Of a stretch of 64,000 bases of DNA, positions 25,858 through 39,901 are shown piece by piece. Numbering within the stretch: position 1 is the stretch's first letter; each line of letters opens with the position of its first letter. A program made the translations under genes and the position numbers. Source of the stretch: an uncultured Paracoccaceae bacterium (GTDB lineage Bacteria > Pseudomonadota > Alphaproteobacteria > Rhodobacterales > Rhodobacteraceae); the NCBI GenBank assembly GCA_947500135.1, contig CANMQX010000002.1:124001-188000 (forward strand). Direction: 5' to 3'. Under the pieces are notes generated by a model, which ran no database searches, was not told the DNA's origin, and saw nothing but the letters and a program-made list of their open reading frames with translations.

Positions 25858-26652
25858 TTAAGACTCGGGCGGTCTTGGAAGTTTATAGGCTCCATGTCGT
25901 CGCAAGACAGCGTATTGCTCCTCAAAACTGCGGCGTAATGCGTGACTCTCCGGAAGTCTGCTGATCTTTGTCTCGTATACTTCGTAGATGCTACTGAAGT
26001 TCTCTATTTGCATTCGCTGTACTTCCGCCTCTGCCTTTGCGGCTGCGGCGCGATGTATCCTTGCTTCAGCTTCGAGACGATCATCGAGGTGTTTTCTACC
26101 GGACGAACTAAGGCCTGAAGCGAGTGCAAGAACAATTCTCAATGCCTTCTTACTGCGGCATTTGAATTCACCCCAAAAGGAACCGACGTGAGTAGTAGCA
26201 ATATAAAGCCGGTCGACCTCTTCCAATAACTCCGAACCAACCGCCCCATCAAAATCGGACAGCATCTCTAGCTTTTCAGTCGAACCAAATTCACAAATGA
26301 ATAAGGCGGTGAATACTCCATCTAATGCGGCGACCAACTTGGTGAATTCTGAAGCATCACCAGTAAACCCTGAACCCAATACAATAGGCACGGCAGATGG
26401 AACGCCTTCGATGTCAGGGTCATATTGCAATGGTGTAGCCTCTAAGCTACCTCGAATTACAAGGCTTTGATTTGATGCAAGTGTCATTGTGATGTCTCCG
26501 CTCCTAGCGTCATAATTAAGACCGGTAAGAACTGAACCAACTAACCGAGCTCGGACAAAATCAAATGGAATCGCGTCGACAGCGTCTGTCGGGTTAATGC
26601 TCCGCAATCTTATGGCGACTGCGCCACTATCAAATTCATCTACCATGAGCAT
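25858..26652 (-). CDS. AT-rich orphan protein of unknown function
   Basis: About 264 residues from ATG 26652, which has GGGGA five bases upstream; an open frame extends to 26775 but looks non-coding there. Base use is clearly more AT-rich than in neighbours (TTT, ATA and AGA-type codons), suggesting transfer. The N-terminal half is beta-like with no motif I know. The segment ATTHVGSFWGEFKCRSKKAL precedes an Ala/Glu-rich helix (EAEARIHRAAAAKAEAEV) and an Arg-rich end. It sits alone between ornithine cyclodeaminase (convergent, 20 bp) and gyrA (divergent). No function assigned. Confidence 0.65.
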   Translation of the reverse strand: MLMVDEFDSGAVAIRLRSINPTDAVDAIPFDFVRARLVGSVLTGLNYDARSGDITMTLASNQSLVIRGSLEATPLQYDPDIEGVPSAVPIVLGSGFTGDASEFTKLVAALDGVFTALFICEFGSTEKLEMLSDFDGAVGSELLEEVDRLYIATTHVGSFWGEFKCRSKKALRIVLALASGLSSSGRKHLDDRLEAEARIHRAAAAKAEAEVQRMQIENFSSIYEVYETKISRLPESHALRRSFEEQYAVLRRHGAYKLPRPPES

Positions 26653-26844
26653 ACATTTCCCCAAATCATCATTTGTGTCCAGATAGATCAATAGATTTGA
26701 TTTATTTACATAAAAACAGCGTATTAGATATCCACCGAAGCAGTTGCCTACACCTGATTGAATCACCCATTGCACCCTATATCAAGTGTCTGTTACAAGT
26801 ATCGCAACGACATATAGCAGTGTCAGTAACAACAGGCGAACTAC

Positions 26845-29589
26845 GTGAACGACACCCCGGAACCCCCTGAAAACGAAGATGAAATGCCACCTATGCGGCC
26901 CGCATATGATGGTCCTTCGGTCACGATCGAACACGAGTTGAAGACCAGCTATCTGGACTACGCGATGAGCGTCATCGTGTCGCGTGCGATCCCCGATTTG
27001 CGTGACGGTCTGAAACCAGTTCACCGGCGCATCATCTACTCGATGTACGAAAAAGGGATCACCGCAGACAAATCCTACCGAAAATCCGCGAAATCCGTGG
27101 GCGACGTCATGGGTTCTTACCACCCGCACGGGGATAGCGCGATCTATGACGCTCTGGTCCGCATGGCGCAGGATTTCTCCATGTCGCTGCCTTTGGTCGA
27201 TGGTCAGGGCAATTTCGGGTCCATGGATGGCGACGGTGCAGCCGCCATGCGCTACACGGAAAGCCGACTGGCCAAAGTCGCGCAATACATGACCGAAGAC
27301 CTGCCCAAGGACACGGTCGACTTCATGGACAATTACGATGGCAAGGAACGCGAACCCAGCGTGCTGCCATCCCGCTTTCCCAACATGCTGGTCAATGGCG
27401 CAGGCGGTATCGCCGTGGGCATGGCGACCAACATCCCGCCACATAACCTGGGCGAGGTTATCGACGCCACGCTCGCAATCATCGACGAACCGGACCTGTC
27501 CAGCGAACAGTTGATCGACTACATCCCCGCCCCGGATTTTCCGACCGGCGGGATCATCCTTGGCCGATCAGGCGCGCGCAAAGCTTATCTGGAAGGGCGC
27601 GGTTCCGTCATCATCCGGGCCAAAACACGCGTCGAGGAAATCCGCAAAGACCGCTACGCCATCGTGATCGAGGAAATTCCCTATCAGGTGAACAAGGCCA
27701 CGATGATCGACCGCATCGCCGAGGCCGCGCGCGACAAACGGATAGAAGGCGTCGCCCATGTGCAGGACGAATCCGACCGAAACGGTGTGCGGGTCGTGGT
27801 CGAACTGAAACGCGACGCCACGGCAGAGGTGGTGCTAAACCAGCTATTCCGTTTCACGCCCATGCAAACCAGCTTTGGCTGCAACATGCTGGCCCTGAAC
27901 GGCGGCAAACCTGAGTTGCTGAACCTGCGCGCCTTTCTGACCGCATTTGTTGATTTCCGCGAAGAGGTCGTGGCCCGCCGCACCGCCTTTGAACTGCGCA
28001 AGGCACGCGAACGCGCCCATGTCCTGTGTGGTCTGGCCGTTGCGGTCACCAATATTGATGAAATTGTGGCCACGATCCGTGCCTCTGCCGATGCAGCAAC
28101 CGCGCGCGAAAAACTGATGACGCGCCGATGGCCTGCCGCATCTATCCTCGAATATATCGCCTTGATTGATGATCCGACCCATACTGCCAATGACGATGGC
28201 ACGTATAACCTGTCTGAAACTCAGGCTCGTGCGATCCTTGAATTGCGTCTGCAACGTCTGACCCAGATCGGGGTGCAGGAAGTCACCGATGAATTGCAGG
28301 AACTCGCCGGGAAAATCCGCGAATATCTGGAAATCCTTGGCTCGCGCGAACGGATCATGCAGATCATCCGCGATGAACTGCTAGAGGTGCGCGGCCTGTT
28401 CGCCGTCCCCCGTCGTACAGAAATTGTCGACTGGTCTGGCGACATGGAAGACGAAGACCTGATCGAACAGGAAGACATGGTCGTGACCGTCACGTCGGGC
28501 GGGTACATCAAACGGACCGCTCTGGCCGATTTCCGCGCGCAACGGCGGGGCGGCAAAGGCCTCTCATCCATGGCGACTAAGGAAGAGGACGTGGTCACCA
28601 CCCTTTTTGTTGCCAATACCCACACGCAATTGCTGTTCTTTACGACTGACGGCATGGTCTACAAGCTCAAGACATGGCGCCTGCCATTGGGCAACCGCAC
28701 TGCCAAAGGCAAGGCGATTGTGAACATCCTGCCAATCCCGCAAGGCGTGTCCATCGCGGCGATCATGCCCGTTGACCGGCCAGAGGATGAGTGGGACGAC
28801 CTGCAAGTTGTCTTTGCAACATCCGCTGGAACTGTGCGCCGTAACAAACTGTCAGACTTCACAAATGTTATGCGTAACGGCAAGATCGCGATGAAGTTCG
28901 AAGGCGAACATGCGGACACAATCCTGATCAACGCGCGCATCGCTTCCAACGATGATGACGTGATGCTGGTTACCGATTCTGGTCGCGCCATCCGCTTCCC
29001 CGCGACTGACGTCCGCGTCTTCAATTCGCGCAGCTCTACCGGTGTGCGAGGCATCAAACTGCAAGGTAATGACAAGGTCGTCTCAATGTCGATCATCCGG
29101 CACTTCCGGGCCGAGGCTGATGAACGTGCGGCGTACCTGAAAATGCGGCGGGCCATGGCCGGTCTGACGGATGAGGCAGAAAACGAAGACGAAGAAGCCA
29201 CCCCCGGCCAGATCAGCCAGGAACGCTATGCCGAAATGTCAGCTGCCGAAAATCTGATCCTGACCATCACGGCCAAAGGTTCGGGTAAGCTGTCCTCCAG
29301 CCATGACTACCCCGTGCGTGGGCGCGGCGGCATGGGCGTGGCGGCGATGGATAAGGCCATGCGCGGTGGGCCGCTGGTCACATCCTTCCCGGTGGATATG
29401 TCCGACCAGATCATGCTGGTCACATCCACAGGTCAATCAATCCGGGTGCCGGTGGATGGGATCTCGTTCCGGTCACGCGGTGCAGGCGGGGTCAAGGTAT
29501 TTGACACCGGCAAAGGCGAAACTGTGGTCAGCGTGGCTTGGATCGCCGATCAGGGCGAGGATGCCGAAGAAGACGGCGACGAGGCATAA
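26845..29589 (+). CDS. gyrA: DNA gyrase subunit A
   Basis: 914 residues from GTG 26845. The catalytic Tyr137 is in AAAMRYTE. The quinolone region [10 protein letters not shown] keeps Ser98 and Asp102, the counterparts of E. coli Ser83 and Asp87, so no classical resistance change is present. The C-terminal beta-propeller contains the GyrA box QRRGGKG, which is needed for negative supercoiling and separates it from ParC. An acidic tail ([10 protein letters not shown]) ends the protein. Single-gene unit with a terminator after it. Confidence 0.97.
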   Translation: MNDTPEPPENEDEMPPMRPAYDGPSVTIEHELKTSYLDYAMSVIVSRAIPDLRDGLKPVHRRIIYSMYEKGITADKSYRKSAKSVGDVMGSYHPHGDSAIYDALVRMAQDFSMSLPLVDGQGNFGSMDGDGAAAMRYTESRLAKVAQYMTEDLPKDTVDFMDNYDGKEREPSVLPSRFPNMLVNGAGGIAVGMATNIPPHNLGEVIDATLAIIDEPDLSSEQLIDYIPAPDFPTGGIILGRSGARKAYLEGRGSVIIRAKTRVEEIRKDRYAIVIEEIPYQVNKATMIDRIAEAARDKRIEGVAHVQDESDRNGVRVVVELKRDATAEVVLNQLFRFTPMQTSFGCNMLALNGGKPELLNLRAFLTAFVDFREEVVARRTAFELRKARERAHVLCGLAVAVTNIDEIVATIRASADAATAREKLMTRRWPAASILEYIALIDDPTHTANDDGTYNLSETQARAILELRLQRLTQIGVQEVTDELQELAGKIREYLEILGSRERIMQIIRDELLEVRGLFAVPRRTEIVDWSGDMEDEDLIEQEDMVVTVTSGGYIKRTALADFRAQRRGGKGLSSMATKEEDVVTTLFVANTHTQLLFFTTDGMVYKLKTWRLPLGNRTAKGKAIVNILPIPQGVSIAAIMPVDRPEDEWDDLQVVFATSAGTVRRNKLSDFTNVMRNGKIAMKFEGEHADTILINARIASNDDDVMLVTDSGRAIRFPATDVRVFNSRSSTGVRGIKLQGNDKVVSMSIIRHFRAEADERAAYLKMRRAMAGLTDEAENEDEEATPGQISQERYAEMSAAENLILTITAKGSGKLSSSHDYPVRGRGGMGVAAMDKAMRGGPLVTSFPVDMSDQIMLVTSTGQSIRVPVDGISFRSRGAGGVKVFDTGKGETVVSVAWIADQGEDAEEDGDEA

Positions 29590-29618
29590 AAAAAGGCCCG
29601 CAACATGCGGACCTTTTT
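29588..29618. terminator. Intrinsic terminator between gyrA and the convergent OMP gene
   Basis: AAAAGGCCCGC and GCGGACCTTTTT flank a 5-nt loop with one internal mismatch. An A-run precedes it and a T-run follows it, so it can act on both strands for the convergent genes ending at 29589 and 29637. Confidence 0.85.
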
Positions 29619-29636
29619 GCATTGCTTTATAGAAGC

Positions 29637-30410
29637 TTAGAAGCCAAAGCCAGCAAGGCTACGCTCCCCAAAGATGTTGCCACGCTGTCCACCAAAGGTG
29701 AATTCAGCACCGATACCGAAGTATCGGATGTCATCGTTGCTGACGAAAGTCGTATCGCCTTCAAATGCATTGGCGCCAATCGTCCCAAACTCACCATAAA
29801 CGGATGCGGCTGGCGTCACGTTATATCGCGCGATAACAGACGTATCGGACAAAGTCACATCATCGACCGTCGCACCGCTTTCAGCAGTGCCTTCCAAGCC
29901 AGTATACGACTCATATTGCAATCCCAGACTGATCCCACTGCCCACCAAAACGTCGAATGATGCGCCAAAGATAGAAATATCTTCGTCCGTAACGTTGTCA
30001 CCGGACAGATCAGTCCGGCCATAATAGATTTCGTAGCGCGAGGTGTTTGAACGACCACCAAATTCGATACCGTAATTCGTGCTATCGAAGTTGTCGGCGG
30101 AATCACGTGCCACGAAGCCACCGACTGCGGCAGTCGGCGACACCATATAGAGTGCATGTAACGTGGCGTTGGTGTAGTCACTGTCTTCAGCGTCATCGAA
30201 CCGACCAAAACCCAGATTGGCGCCAACGGCAAAGTCGTTGGCTACAGCAAACTCCACGCCACCTTGGAGCAGCAATGTGGTATCTTCCAGATCATCACCG
30301 TAATAGTTGCGATATTCGCCTGTGACCGACGCACCGGTCAGACCTTGTGCAAATGCTGATGGTGCAATCATCGCCGCAATCGCGGCGGATAGAACAATTT
30401 TATAGCTCAT
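29637..30410 (-). CDS. Outer-membrane beta-barrel protein (porin-like)
   Basis: 257 residues. The signal peptide MSYKIVLSAAIAAMIAPSAFA is followed by alternating aromatic/hydrophobic strands (YEIYYGRTDL, LGLQYESYTG) and ends GFGF, with a C-terminal Phe as Bam-dependent barrels require. Acidic loops and low GC for the region resemble abundant porins. It is smaller than classical 16-strand Rhodobacter porins, so an 8-12-strand barrel is more likely. A TATAAT hexamer about 16 bases before the start implies a very short leader. Confidence 0.72.
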   Translation of the reverse strand: MSYKIVLSAAIAAMIAPSAFAQGLTGASVTGEYRNYYGDDLEDTTLLLQGGVEFAVANDFAVGANLGFGRFDDAEDSDYTNATLHALYMVSPTAAVGGFVARDSADNFDSTNYGIEFGGRSNTSRYEIYYGRTDLSGDNVTDEDISIFGASFDVLVGSGISLGLQYESYTGLEGTAESGATVDDVTLSDTSVIARYNVTPAASVYGEFGTIGANAFEGDTTFVSNDDIRYFGIGAEFTFGGQRGNIFGERSLAGFGF

Positions 30411-30572
30411 TTTCTTACCTGCTAGAATTATATGCCTAGCTTCGTGTTACGCCTGATAGTTGCAGCAATCCATGCAAACAAAAATGGCAATTTTGCGATG
30501 TTCGTTTTTTGCCACACCTCTGCGACACTGGCAGGTCTTTCCATTTGCAGGTCCACGACCTAGATGTGCGCC

Positions 30573-31928
30573 ATGGAAAAAACGCTCAATATCATCGGCG
30601 GCGGCATGGCCGGGTCAGAGGCTGCATGGCAGGCCGCGAATGCGGGGCTTCAGGTCGTGATCCACGAAATGCGGCCCAAGGTCGGAACCTTTGCACATCG
30701 CACCGGCAACCTGGGGGAGATGGTGTGCTCCAACTCCTTCCGGTCGGATGACCACGAACAAAACGCCGTTGGGCTGCTGCACTGGGAGATGATGCAAGCG
30801 AACGGTCTGATCATGCAGACGGCCTATCAACACCGCCTGCCCGCCGGTGGCGCGCTGGCGGTGGATCGTGATCCCTTCGCCGAAAGCGTCACCGCTGCCC
30901 TGCAGGCTCACCCCAATATCAGCGTCCGCGGTGAAGAAATCAGCGCCCTGCCCGATGACGGCAACTGGATCATCGCCACCGGTCCGCTGACCTCCGGGCC
31001 ATTGGCCGCAGCGATCCAACAGGAAACCGGGGCCGAAGCCCTGGCCTTTTTCGACGCCATCGCCCCCATCGTTTACGCCGACAGCGTCGATATGGATGTG
31101 GCCTGGATGCAGTCACGCTATGACAAAGGCGAAACAGAGGCAGAGCGCACCGCCTACCTCAACTGCCCGATGACCAAGGACCAGTACGAGGCATTCATCG
31201 ACGCCCTGCTCGCCGCTGAAAAAACAGAGTTTAAAGAAGGCGAAACCGCCGGTTATTTCGACGGCTGCCTGCCGATTGAAGTGATGGCCGAACGTGGTCG
31301 CGAAACGCTGCGTTTTGGGCCGATGAAACCAGTCGGCCTGACCAACGCGCATGACCCGCAAAACAAGGCTTACGCCGTAGTCCAACTGCGGCGGGACAAC
31401 GCGCTTGGCACGCTCTTTAACATCGTTGGTTTCCAGACCAAGATGAAATATGGCGCACAAAAGGCTGTTTTTAAAATGATTCCTGCGCTTGAAAACGCGG
31501 AATTTGCCCGTCTGGGTGGCATCCACCGCAACACATTCATCAACTCGCCAAGTCTGCTGGATGATCAAATGCGCCTGCGTTCTAAACCGCATATCCGCTT
31601 TGCGGGCCAAATCACTGGCGTCGAAGGCTATGTTGAAAGTGCTGCGATGGGCCTGCTTGCCGGGCGTTTGGCTGTGGCCGAACTGACCGGAAAAATCCTG
31701 CCCCCGGTGCCCACGACCACAGCCATGGGGGCGTTGGTCACCCATATCACCGGCGGCGCAGAGGCCAAGACATTCCAGCCTATGAACGTCAATTTTGGGC
31801 TGTTTCCACCCGTAGACGGAATCAAGGGCGGGCGGCGCAATCGCAAGGACAGATACAAGGCGTATACCGACCGTGCCAAATCCGATTGGCAGGGCTGGCT
31901 TGGCCAAATGGCGCTGGACGCCGCCTGA
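30573..31928 (+). CDS. trmFO: Folate/FAD-dependent tRNA (uracil-54-C5)-methyltransferase TrmFO
   Basis: 451 residues from ATG 30573 (an ATG 9 bases upstream is also possible). The FAD site is [15 protein letters not shown]. Characteristic segments are [52 protein letters not shown] and [15 protein letters not shown]. It makes ribothymidine at position 54 using methylenetetrahydrofolate. It heads a run with a methyltransferase and gluQ, another tRNA-modification gene. Confidence 0.96.
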   Translation: MEKTLNIIGGGMAGSEAAWQAANAGLQVVIHEMRPKVGTFAHRTGNLGEMVCSNSFRSDDHEQNAVGLLHWEMMQANGLIMQTAYQHRLPAGGALAVDRDPFAESVTAALQAHPNISVRGEEISALPDDGNWIIATGPLTSGPLAAAIQQETGAEALAFFDAIAPIVYADSVDMDVAWMQSRYDKGETEAERTAYLNCPMTKDQYEAFIDALLAAEKTEFKEGETAGYFDGCLPIEVMAERGRETLRFGPMKPVGLTNAHDPQNKAYAVVQLRRDNALGTLFNIVGFQTKMKYGAQKAVFKMIPALENAEFARLGGIHRNTFINSPSLLDDQMRLRSKPHIRFAGQITGVEGYVESAAMGLLAGRLAVAELTGKILPPVPTTTAMGALVTHITGGAEAKTFQPMNVNFGLFPPVDGIKGGRRNRKDRYKAYTDRAKSDWQGWLGQMALDAA

Positions 31929-31950
31929 TCATTGGCGCTAGCGTGATGTC

Positions 31951-32568
31951 ATGGCAGACAAGAAAGACGTGCTGAAACCCGATCTCTGGACGCCACGGCC
32001 GGTGGAGGAAACCATTGCTGTCTATGCCGAATGGGCCGCAACCTATGACGCAGATGTCACCGTGCGCGGCTATCATACACCAGGGCGGATCGCACAGGCG
32101 CTGGCGCCGCTGGTCAAACCGGACGCGGCGATCCTGGATTTCGGCTGCGGCACCGGGTTTTCCGGGCAGGTGATGCGCCAGCAAGGTTTCATGCATCTTG
32201 ACGGAACGGATATCACAGCCGAAATGCTGGAAATAGCGACGGCGCGTGGTGTCTATGACAAGACCTGGCTATCCGTCCCGGGTGAACTCAGCTTTGGACG
32301 GGGGGCTTACAAGGCGATCACAGCCGTGGGTGTTGTCAGTCTCGGGGCCGCCCCACCCGAAACGCTCGATACTTTGGTGGCAAAGCTGGACACTGGCGAT
32401 TTGCTGGCATTTTCGTTTAACGATCCAACCCTTGAAGACACATCCTATCTGGACGCGCTTGGCCGACAGATCGGCACAGGGCTGGTCGAGGTGGTTTTTC
32501 GCGAACATGGCCGCCATCTGGATGATGTCGATATGGGATCGGACATCATCATATTGCAGCGCCGATGA
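31951..32568 (+). CDS. Class I SAM-dependent methyltransferase
   Basis: 205 residues. Motif I is ILDFGCGTGFSGQVM, with an acidic residue after the next strand (HLDGTDITAEML). The remainder resembles the Methyltransf_11/TPMT-like group. The start overlaps nothing; the stop overlaps gluQ by 4 bp. Substrate unknown. Its position between trmFO and gluQ might hint at RNA or translation, but small-molecule methylation is as likely. Confidence 0.78.
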   Translation: MADKKDVLKPDLWTPRPVEETIAVYAEWAATYDADVTVRGYHTPGRIAQALAPLVKPDAAILDFGCGTGFSGQVMRQQGFMHLDGTDITAEMLEIATARGVYDKTWLSVPGELSFGRGAYKAITAVGVVSLGAAPPETLDTLVAKLDTGDLLAFSFNDPTLEDTSYLDALGRQIGTGLVEVVFREHGRHLDDVDMGSDIIILQRR

Positions 32569-33392
32569 TCACACGGTTCGCGCCGTCACCAACGGGACCT
32601 TTGCATCTGGGGCACGCCTATTCGGCGATTCTGGCGCATGACATGGCGATGGCAGCGGCTGGCACATTCCTGTTGCGGATCGAGGATATCGACCAAAGCC
32701 GCGCGCGGCCCAGATGGGAAACCCGGATATATGATGACCTGTCATGGCTGGGCCTTTCATGGCCGACACCGGTCCGACGGCAGTCCGATCATTTGCCGAC
32801 CTATGCCGCTGCACTTGACCGGCTCTGGAGGGATGGTCTGCTTTTTCCGTGCTACTGCACCAGAAAAGACATCCAAACCGCCGCCAGCGCGCCGCAGGAA
32901 GGTGCAGCAATGGGCCCGGACGGGATCATCTATCCGGGCACTTGTCGCCACCTGCCCAAGCCTAGTATGCGCCCCACCGATTGCGCATTACGGCTTGATA
33001 TGGCCCAAGTCGCCCAGCAGATCAGCTATATCGAAAAGGGAGAAATCCATACTATCGCGGCCAGTTTCTTAACCACAGCCATCGGAGATGTGGTGCTGGC
33101 ACGCAAGGATATGGGCACATCCTATCACCTGTCGGTCGTGATCGACGACGCCGCCCAAAACATCAGCCATGTCGTCCGCGGGCGGGATCTGGCAGAGGCC
33201 ACGCCAATCCACATCATTTTGCAAAAAATACTCAATTTGCCAACGCCCGCCTATCATCATCACCGGCTGATCAGGGATGAAAACGGCAAGCGGCTGGCCA
33301 AGCGGGATGACGCCCGGGCGATCACGACATACCGGGCCGAGGGTGCAACACCCAATGATATCAGACAGATGGTGGGTCTTCCGGCAGCTTGA
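32565..33392 (+). CDS. gluQ: Glutamyl-Q tRNA(Asp) synthetase
   Basis: 275 residues, a truncated GluRS-like catalytic core without the anticodon-binding domain. It has the class I motifs HLGH (in [12 protein letters not shown]) and KRLAKR as the KMSKS equivalent. Cysteines of the zinc site are visible (FPCYCTRKD, then TCRHLP). GluQ attaches glutamate to queuosine in tRNA-Asp. It is translationally coupled to the methyltransferase and overlaps the convergent hisI gene by 32 bp. Confidence 0.93.
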   Translation: MITRFAPSPTGPLHLGHAYSAILAHDMAMAAAGTFLLRIEDIDQSRARPRWETRIYDDLSWLGLSWPTPVRRQSDHLPTYAAALDRLWRDGLLFPCYCTRKDIQTAASAPQEGAAMGPDGIIYPGTCRHLPKPSMRPTDCALRLDMAQVAQQISYIEKGEIHTIAASFLTTAIGDVVLARKDMGTSYHLSVVIDDAAQNISHVVRGRDLAEATPIHIILQKILNLPTPAYHHHRLIRDENGKRLAKRDDARAITTYRAEGATPNDIRQMVGLPAA

Positions 33393-33735
33393 CCACCTCA
33401 ATCTCTTCTCCGTTGCGCACGGCTGTGTAGAAACAATTGCGGCGGCCGGTATGACAGGCAGGGCCAACCTGCGTCACCTCAACCAACAGGCAATCGCGGT
33501 CGCAATCGACCCGGAAATCAACCAATGTTTGGGTATTGCCGCTGGTTGCACCCTTGATCCAGAATTCCTGACGGGACCTGGACCAATAGGTCACCTGCCC
33601 GCTTTCCAATGTCCGAGCTACGGATTCGGCATTCATCCAGGCCATCATCAGCACTTCGCCCGATGCGGCATCCTGCGCAATTGCCGGGATCAATCCCGCC
33701 TGATCATATTTTAGTGTGGCCGGGTCGAAGGACAT
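33361..33735 (-). CDS. hisI: Phosphoribosyl-AMP cyclohydrolase
   Basis: 124 residues, the stand-alone single-domain length. Signature parts are [46 protein letters not shown] with the metal ligands, and [13 protein letters not shown]. It opens the ring of PR-AMP in histidine synthesis. No HisE domain is attached. It is convergent with gluQ, with overlapping 3' ends. Confidence 0.95.
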   Translation of the reverse strand: MSFDPATLKYDQAGLIPAIAQDAASGEVLMMAWMNAESVARTLESGQVTYWSRSRQEFWIKGATSGNTQTLVDFRVDCDRDCLLVEVTQVGPACHTGRRNCFYTAVRNGEEIEVVKLPEDPPSV

Positions 33736-33802
33736 ATCAAAAACCTTTGCAAGCGCTGCGGTGCGGACTATCTAGTTTGTGATAACAAGAAGGGCAAATG
33801 CC

Positions 33803-34249
33803 ATGTCGGCCGAAACAGATATGATCAAACTCTATTCCGGGCGGATATTGGCGCTGGCGGCGGATATGCCGCGCACCAAACGGTTGGAAAACCCCACGGC
33901 CACAGCCAAGAAACGGGCGCCCCTTTGTGGATCCACGGTGACGGTTGATATCAACCATGACGGTGAAGTGATCGCCGATTACGGGCAAGACGTCAAAGCC
34001 TGCGCCTTGGGACAAGCAGCAGCTGCCGTGATCGGAGCGCAGATCGTTGGGCTGACGCTTAAGCAAGTCCAGCAAGGGCGGGACGAACTTTTTGCAATGT
34101 TGAAAAACGATGGACCAGTACCATCTGCCCCCTTCGATGGATTGGCGGTGCTGCAACCGGCCAAAGACTACAAAAACCGACACGCCTCAATCCTATTAGC
34201 CTTTGATGCCACGCTTGAGGCGTTCGAAGCGACCAAAGCCACGGCATAA
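33803..34249 (+). CDS. Iron-sulfur cluster scaffold protein (NifU/IscU-like N domain)
   Basis: 148 residues from ATG 33803. Cysteine motifs PLCGSTVTVD and VKACALGQAAA match the first two ligand positions of IscU/SufU. The third Cys is replaced by Ala in NRHASILLAF, as in a Rhodobacteraceae branch of these proteins. It is probably an auxiliary scaffold or carrier. Three consecutive hairpins start 5 bases after its stop. Confidence 0.78.
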   Translation: MSAETDMIKLYSGRILALAADMPRTKRLENPTATAKKRAPLCGSTVTVDINHDGEVIADYGQDVKACALGQAAAAVIGAQIVGLTLKQVQQGRDELFAMLKNDGPVPSAPFDGLAVLQPAKDYKNRHASILLAFDATLEAFEATKATA

Positions 34250-34253
34250 CCAA

Positions 34254-34326
34254 ACAATTCCTGTATCAGGAATTGTCATCAAATCCTTGATAAGGATTTG
34301 GCCGCAGACTTTCAGTGAAAGTCTGC
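34254..34326. repeat. Three consecutive perfect hairpins with 3-nt loops
   Basis: Hairpin 1: ACAATTCCTG/CAGGAATTGT (34254-34263, 34267-34276), 10 bp. Hairpin 2: CAAATCCTT/AAGGATTTG (34280-34288, 34292-34300), 9 bp. Hairpin 3: GCAGACTTTC/GAAAGTCTGC (34304-34313, 34317-34326), 10 bp. Each has a 3-nt loop and each pair is 3 nt apart. The three sequences differ, so the fold rather than the sequence is shared. No U-tract follows on either strand. Confidence 0.85.
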
Positions 34327-34335
34327 CCACCACCA

Positions 34336-34373
34336 GAAAAAACCGCCGCACATCCGGGACAGGATGGCGGCGG
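34336..34373 (-). terminator. Intrinsic terminator, minus strand
   Basis: CCGCCGC-A-CATCC (34343-34355) pairs with GGATG-GCGGCGG (34362-34373) with one bulged base. The run of A at 34337-34342 gives a U-tract on the minus strand. It would end a minus-strand transcript carrying the 40-residue gene and the structured region 34391-34501. Confidence 0.75.
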
Positions 34374-34390
34374 CAGTGTCAGGCGCATTA

Positions 34391-34501
34391 CATTTGGTCC
34401 GGGCGTTCAATCGGGGGAGGCAAAACCCCGCTCGGGAACATCAGACAGGCAGGTCATCAAACATTGCATTCTTGGGACAGGGCAATGTGATGGACCAAAT
34501 G
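34391..34501 (-). ncRNA. Structured 3' region or sRNA closed by a 10-bp helix
   Basis: CATTTGGTCC (34391-34400) and GGACCAAATG (34492-34501) are perfect complements enclosing 91 bases. Inside are two more pairings: ACATTGC/GCAATGT (34461-34467, 34482-34488), extended by CATCA/TGATG, and CGGGG/CCCCG (34412-34416, 34426-34430). The terminator orientation points to a minus-strand RNA, beginning 19 bases after the stop of the 40-residue gene. It lacks the SRP RNA tetraloop consensus and I cannot match it to a known family. Confidence 0.5.
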
Positions 34502-34520
34502 CAAACAAGCGCCGGCAGGG

Positions 34521-34643
34521 TCAGATAAGCCCGGGTAAAGCCAATCCAACAAACAACATCACCATCAGGGCAATCACACCAAGCACATCAGCCAAAAGCG
34601 TATCGCGCGAACGGGTAATAACAGATTTGATCTCTTGGGTCAT
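34521..34643 (-). CDS. 40-residue membrane protein
   Basis: A short frame from ATG 34643 to TGA 34521 reads MTQEIKSVITRSRDTLLADV and continues into a hydrophobic helix (LGVIALMVMLFVGLALPGLI). The upstream bases contain GGAGAACGCC as a ribosome site. A charged head plus one membrane span fits a small integral protein; I have the impression that similar proteins occur in other roseobacters. It is the only gene upstream of the structured region and terminator on this strand. Function unknown. Confidence 0.65.
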   Translation of the reverse strand: MTQEIKSVITRSRDTLLADVLGVIALMVMLFVGLALPGLI

Positions 34644-34743
34644 GGCGTTCTCCTAACGTTCTGTTGCTACTTTGTTCTCATATCATTAACTCTCTGTAAA
34701 GAACTTTTTAAGAACATTCGCGAACATAATGCGATAATTCTCA

Positions 34744-39021
<4,278 letters not shown>

Positions 39022-39096
39022 ATTCTTAGGCAGCGTCGATTGCCGCGTCCAGTGGTGTTGGGCACAAGTTCCGTGAGCGGCTTGGCCCGGCGCCGA

Positions 39097-39810
39097 TTAT
39101 GCGCCGACTGCAATCTTTTCAGTTGCAACAACGGGCTCAGGATCACGCAATACATAACCCCGGCCCCAGACCGTTTCGATATAGTTTTCGCCGTCGGTTG
39201 CCTCGCTCAGCTTTTTGCGCAGCTTGCAGATAAAGACGTCGATGATCTTCAGTTCAGGTTCGTCCATGCCCCCGTAAAGATGGTTCAGGAACATTTCCTT
39301 GGTCAGTGTTGTGCCTTTGCGCAGGCTCAACAGTTCCAGCATCTGGTATTCCTTGCCGGTCAGATGGACGGTACTGCCGCCCACATCAACCGTCTTGGCA
39401 TCCAGATTAACGGCAATCCGACCAGTTTTGATGATCGATTGCGCGTGACCTTTGGAACGGCGGATAATTGCATGGATACGCGCCACGAGTTCTTCGCGGT
39501 GGAAGGGTTTGGTCAGATAATCATCTGCACCGAAACCAAAGCCTTTTAGCTTGCTTTCTGTCCCATCATCCCCTGAGAGGATCAATATAGGCGTATCAAT
39601 ACGGCTCAGGCGCAATTGGCGCAGCACTTCGTGGCCATTCATGTCTGGCAGGTTCAGATCCAGTAGGATCAGGTCGTAATCGTACAATTTCGCAAGATCG
39701 ATCCCCTCTTCACCCAAATCCGTCGCATAGACGTTCAGGTTGGCATGGGTCAGCATCAGTTCAATGCTTTTCGACGTTGTTGGGTCATCTTCAACCAGCA
39801 AGACACGCAT
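39097..39810 (-). CDS. ctrA: Cell-cycle response regulator CtrA
   Basis: 237 residues. The receiver has acidic residues EDD near residue 7, phospho-acceptor Asp51 ([11 protein letters not shown]) and Lys in LTKPF. The OmpR-type winged helix contains [17 protein letters not shown] and [11 protein letters not shown], the hallmark of CtrA. In Rhodobacteraceae CtrA is non-essential and controls motility, gene-transfer agents and quorum-sensing-linked traits. It lies just downstream of its inhibitor sciP. Confidence 0.97.
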   Translation of the reverse strand: MRVLLVEDDPTTSKSIELMLTHANLNVYATDLGEEGIDLAKLYDYDLILLDLNLPDMNGHEVLRQLRLSRIDTPILILSGDDGTESKLKGFGFGADDYLTKPFHREELVARIHAIIRRSKGHAQSIIKTGRIAVNLDAKTVDVGGSTVHLTGKEYQMLELLSLRKGTTLTKEMFLNHLYGGMDEPELKIIDVFICKLRKKLSEATDGENYIETVWGRGYVLRDPEPVVATEKIAVGA

Positions 39811-39839
39811 CCGAGTTCTCCGCTCTCTCTTCAGTGTCG

Positions 39840-39863
39840 TTAACCTAAACGGCTAAAGGTTAA
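39840..39863. promoter_or_regulatory. TTAACC-N12-GGTTAA inverted repeat upstream of ctrA
   Basis: TTAACC (39840-39845) and GGTTAA (39858-39863) are perfect inverted half-sites in the 91-bp sciP-ctrA gap, between a possible -10 (TATAGT, minus strand, near 39876) and the ctrA start. TTAA half-sites suggest CtrA autoregulation, but the spacing and orientation are not the classical TTAA-N7-TTAA. Confidence 0.45.
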
Positions 39864-39901
39864 TCACCCGTTACTATACCAGAACATCATTGCATTTCTA
39901 C

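Noticed and set aside
26785..26832. Direct repeat AGTGTCTGTTACAA / AGTGTCAGTAACAA before gyrA
   Set aside because: Two 14-bp copies with two mismatches, 34 bp apart; suggestive of a site for supercoiling control, but too little to call.
26845..29589. Quinolone-resistance change in GyrA
   Set aside because: Ser98 and Asp102, equivalents of E. coli 83 and 87, are unchanged.
34391..34501. SRP (4.5S) RNA or 6S RNA
   Set aside because: The conserved SRP apical sequence (GGUCAGGUCCGGAAGGAAGC-like) is absent and the size and bubble pattern do not fit 6S RNA.
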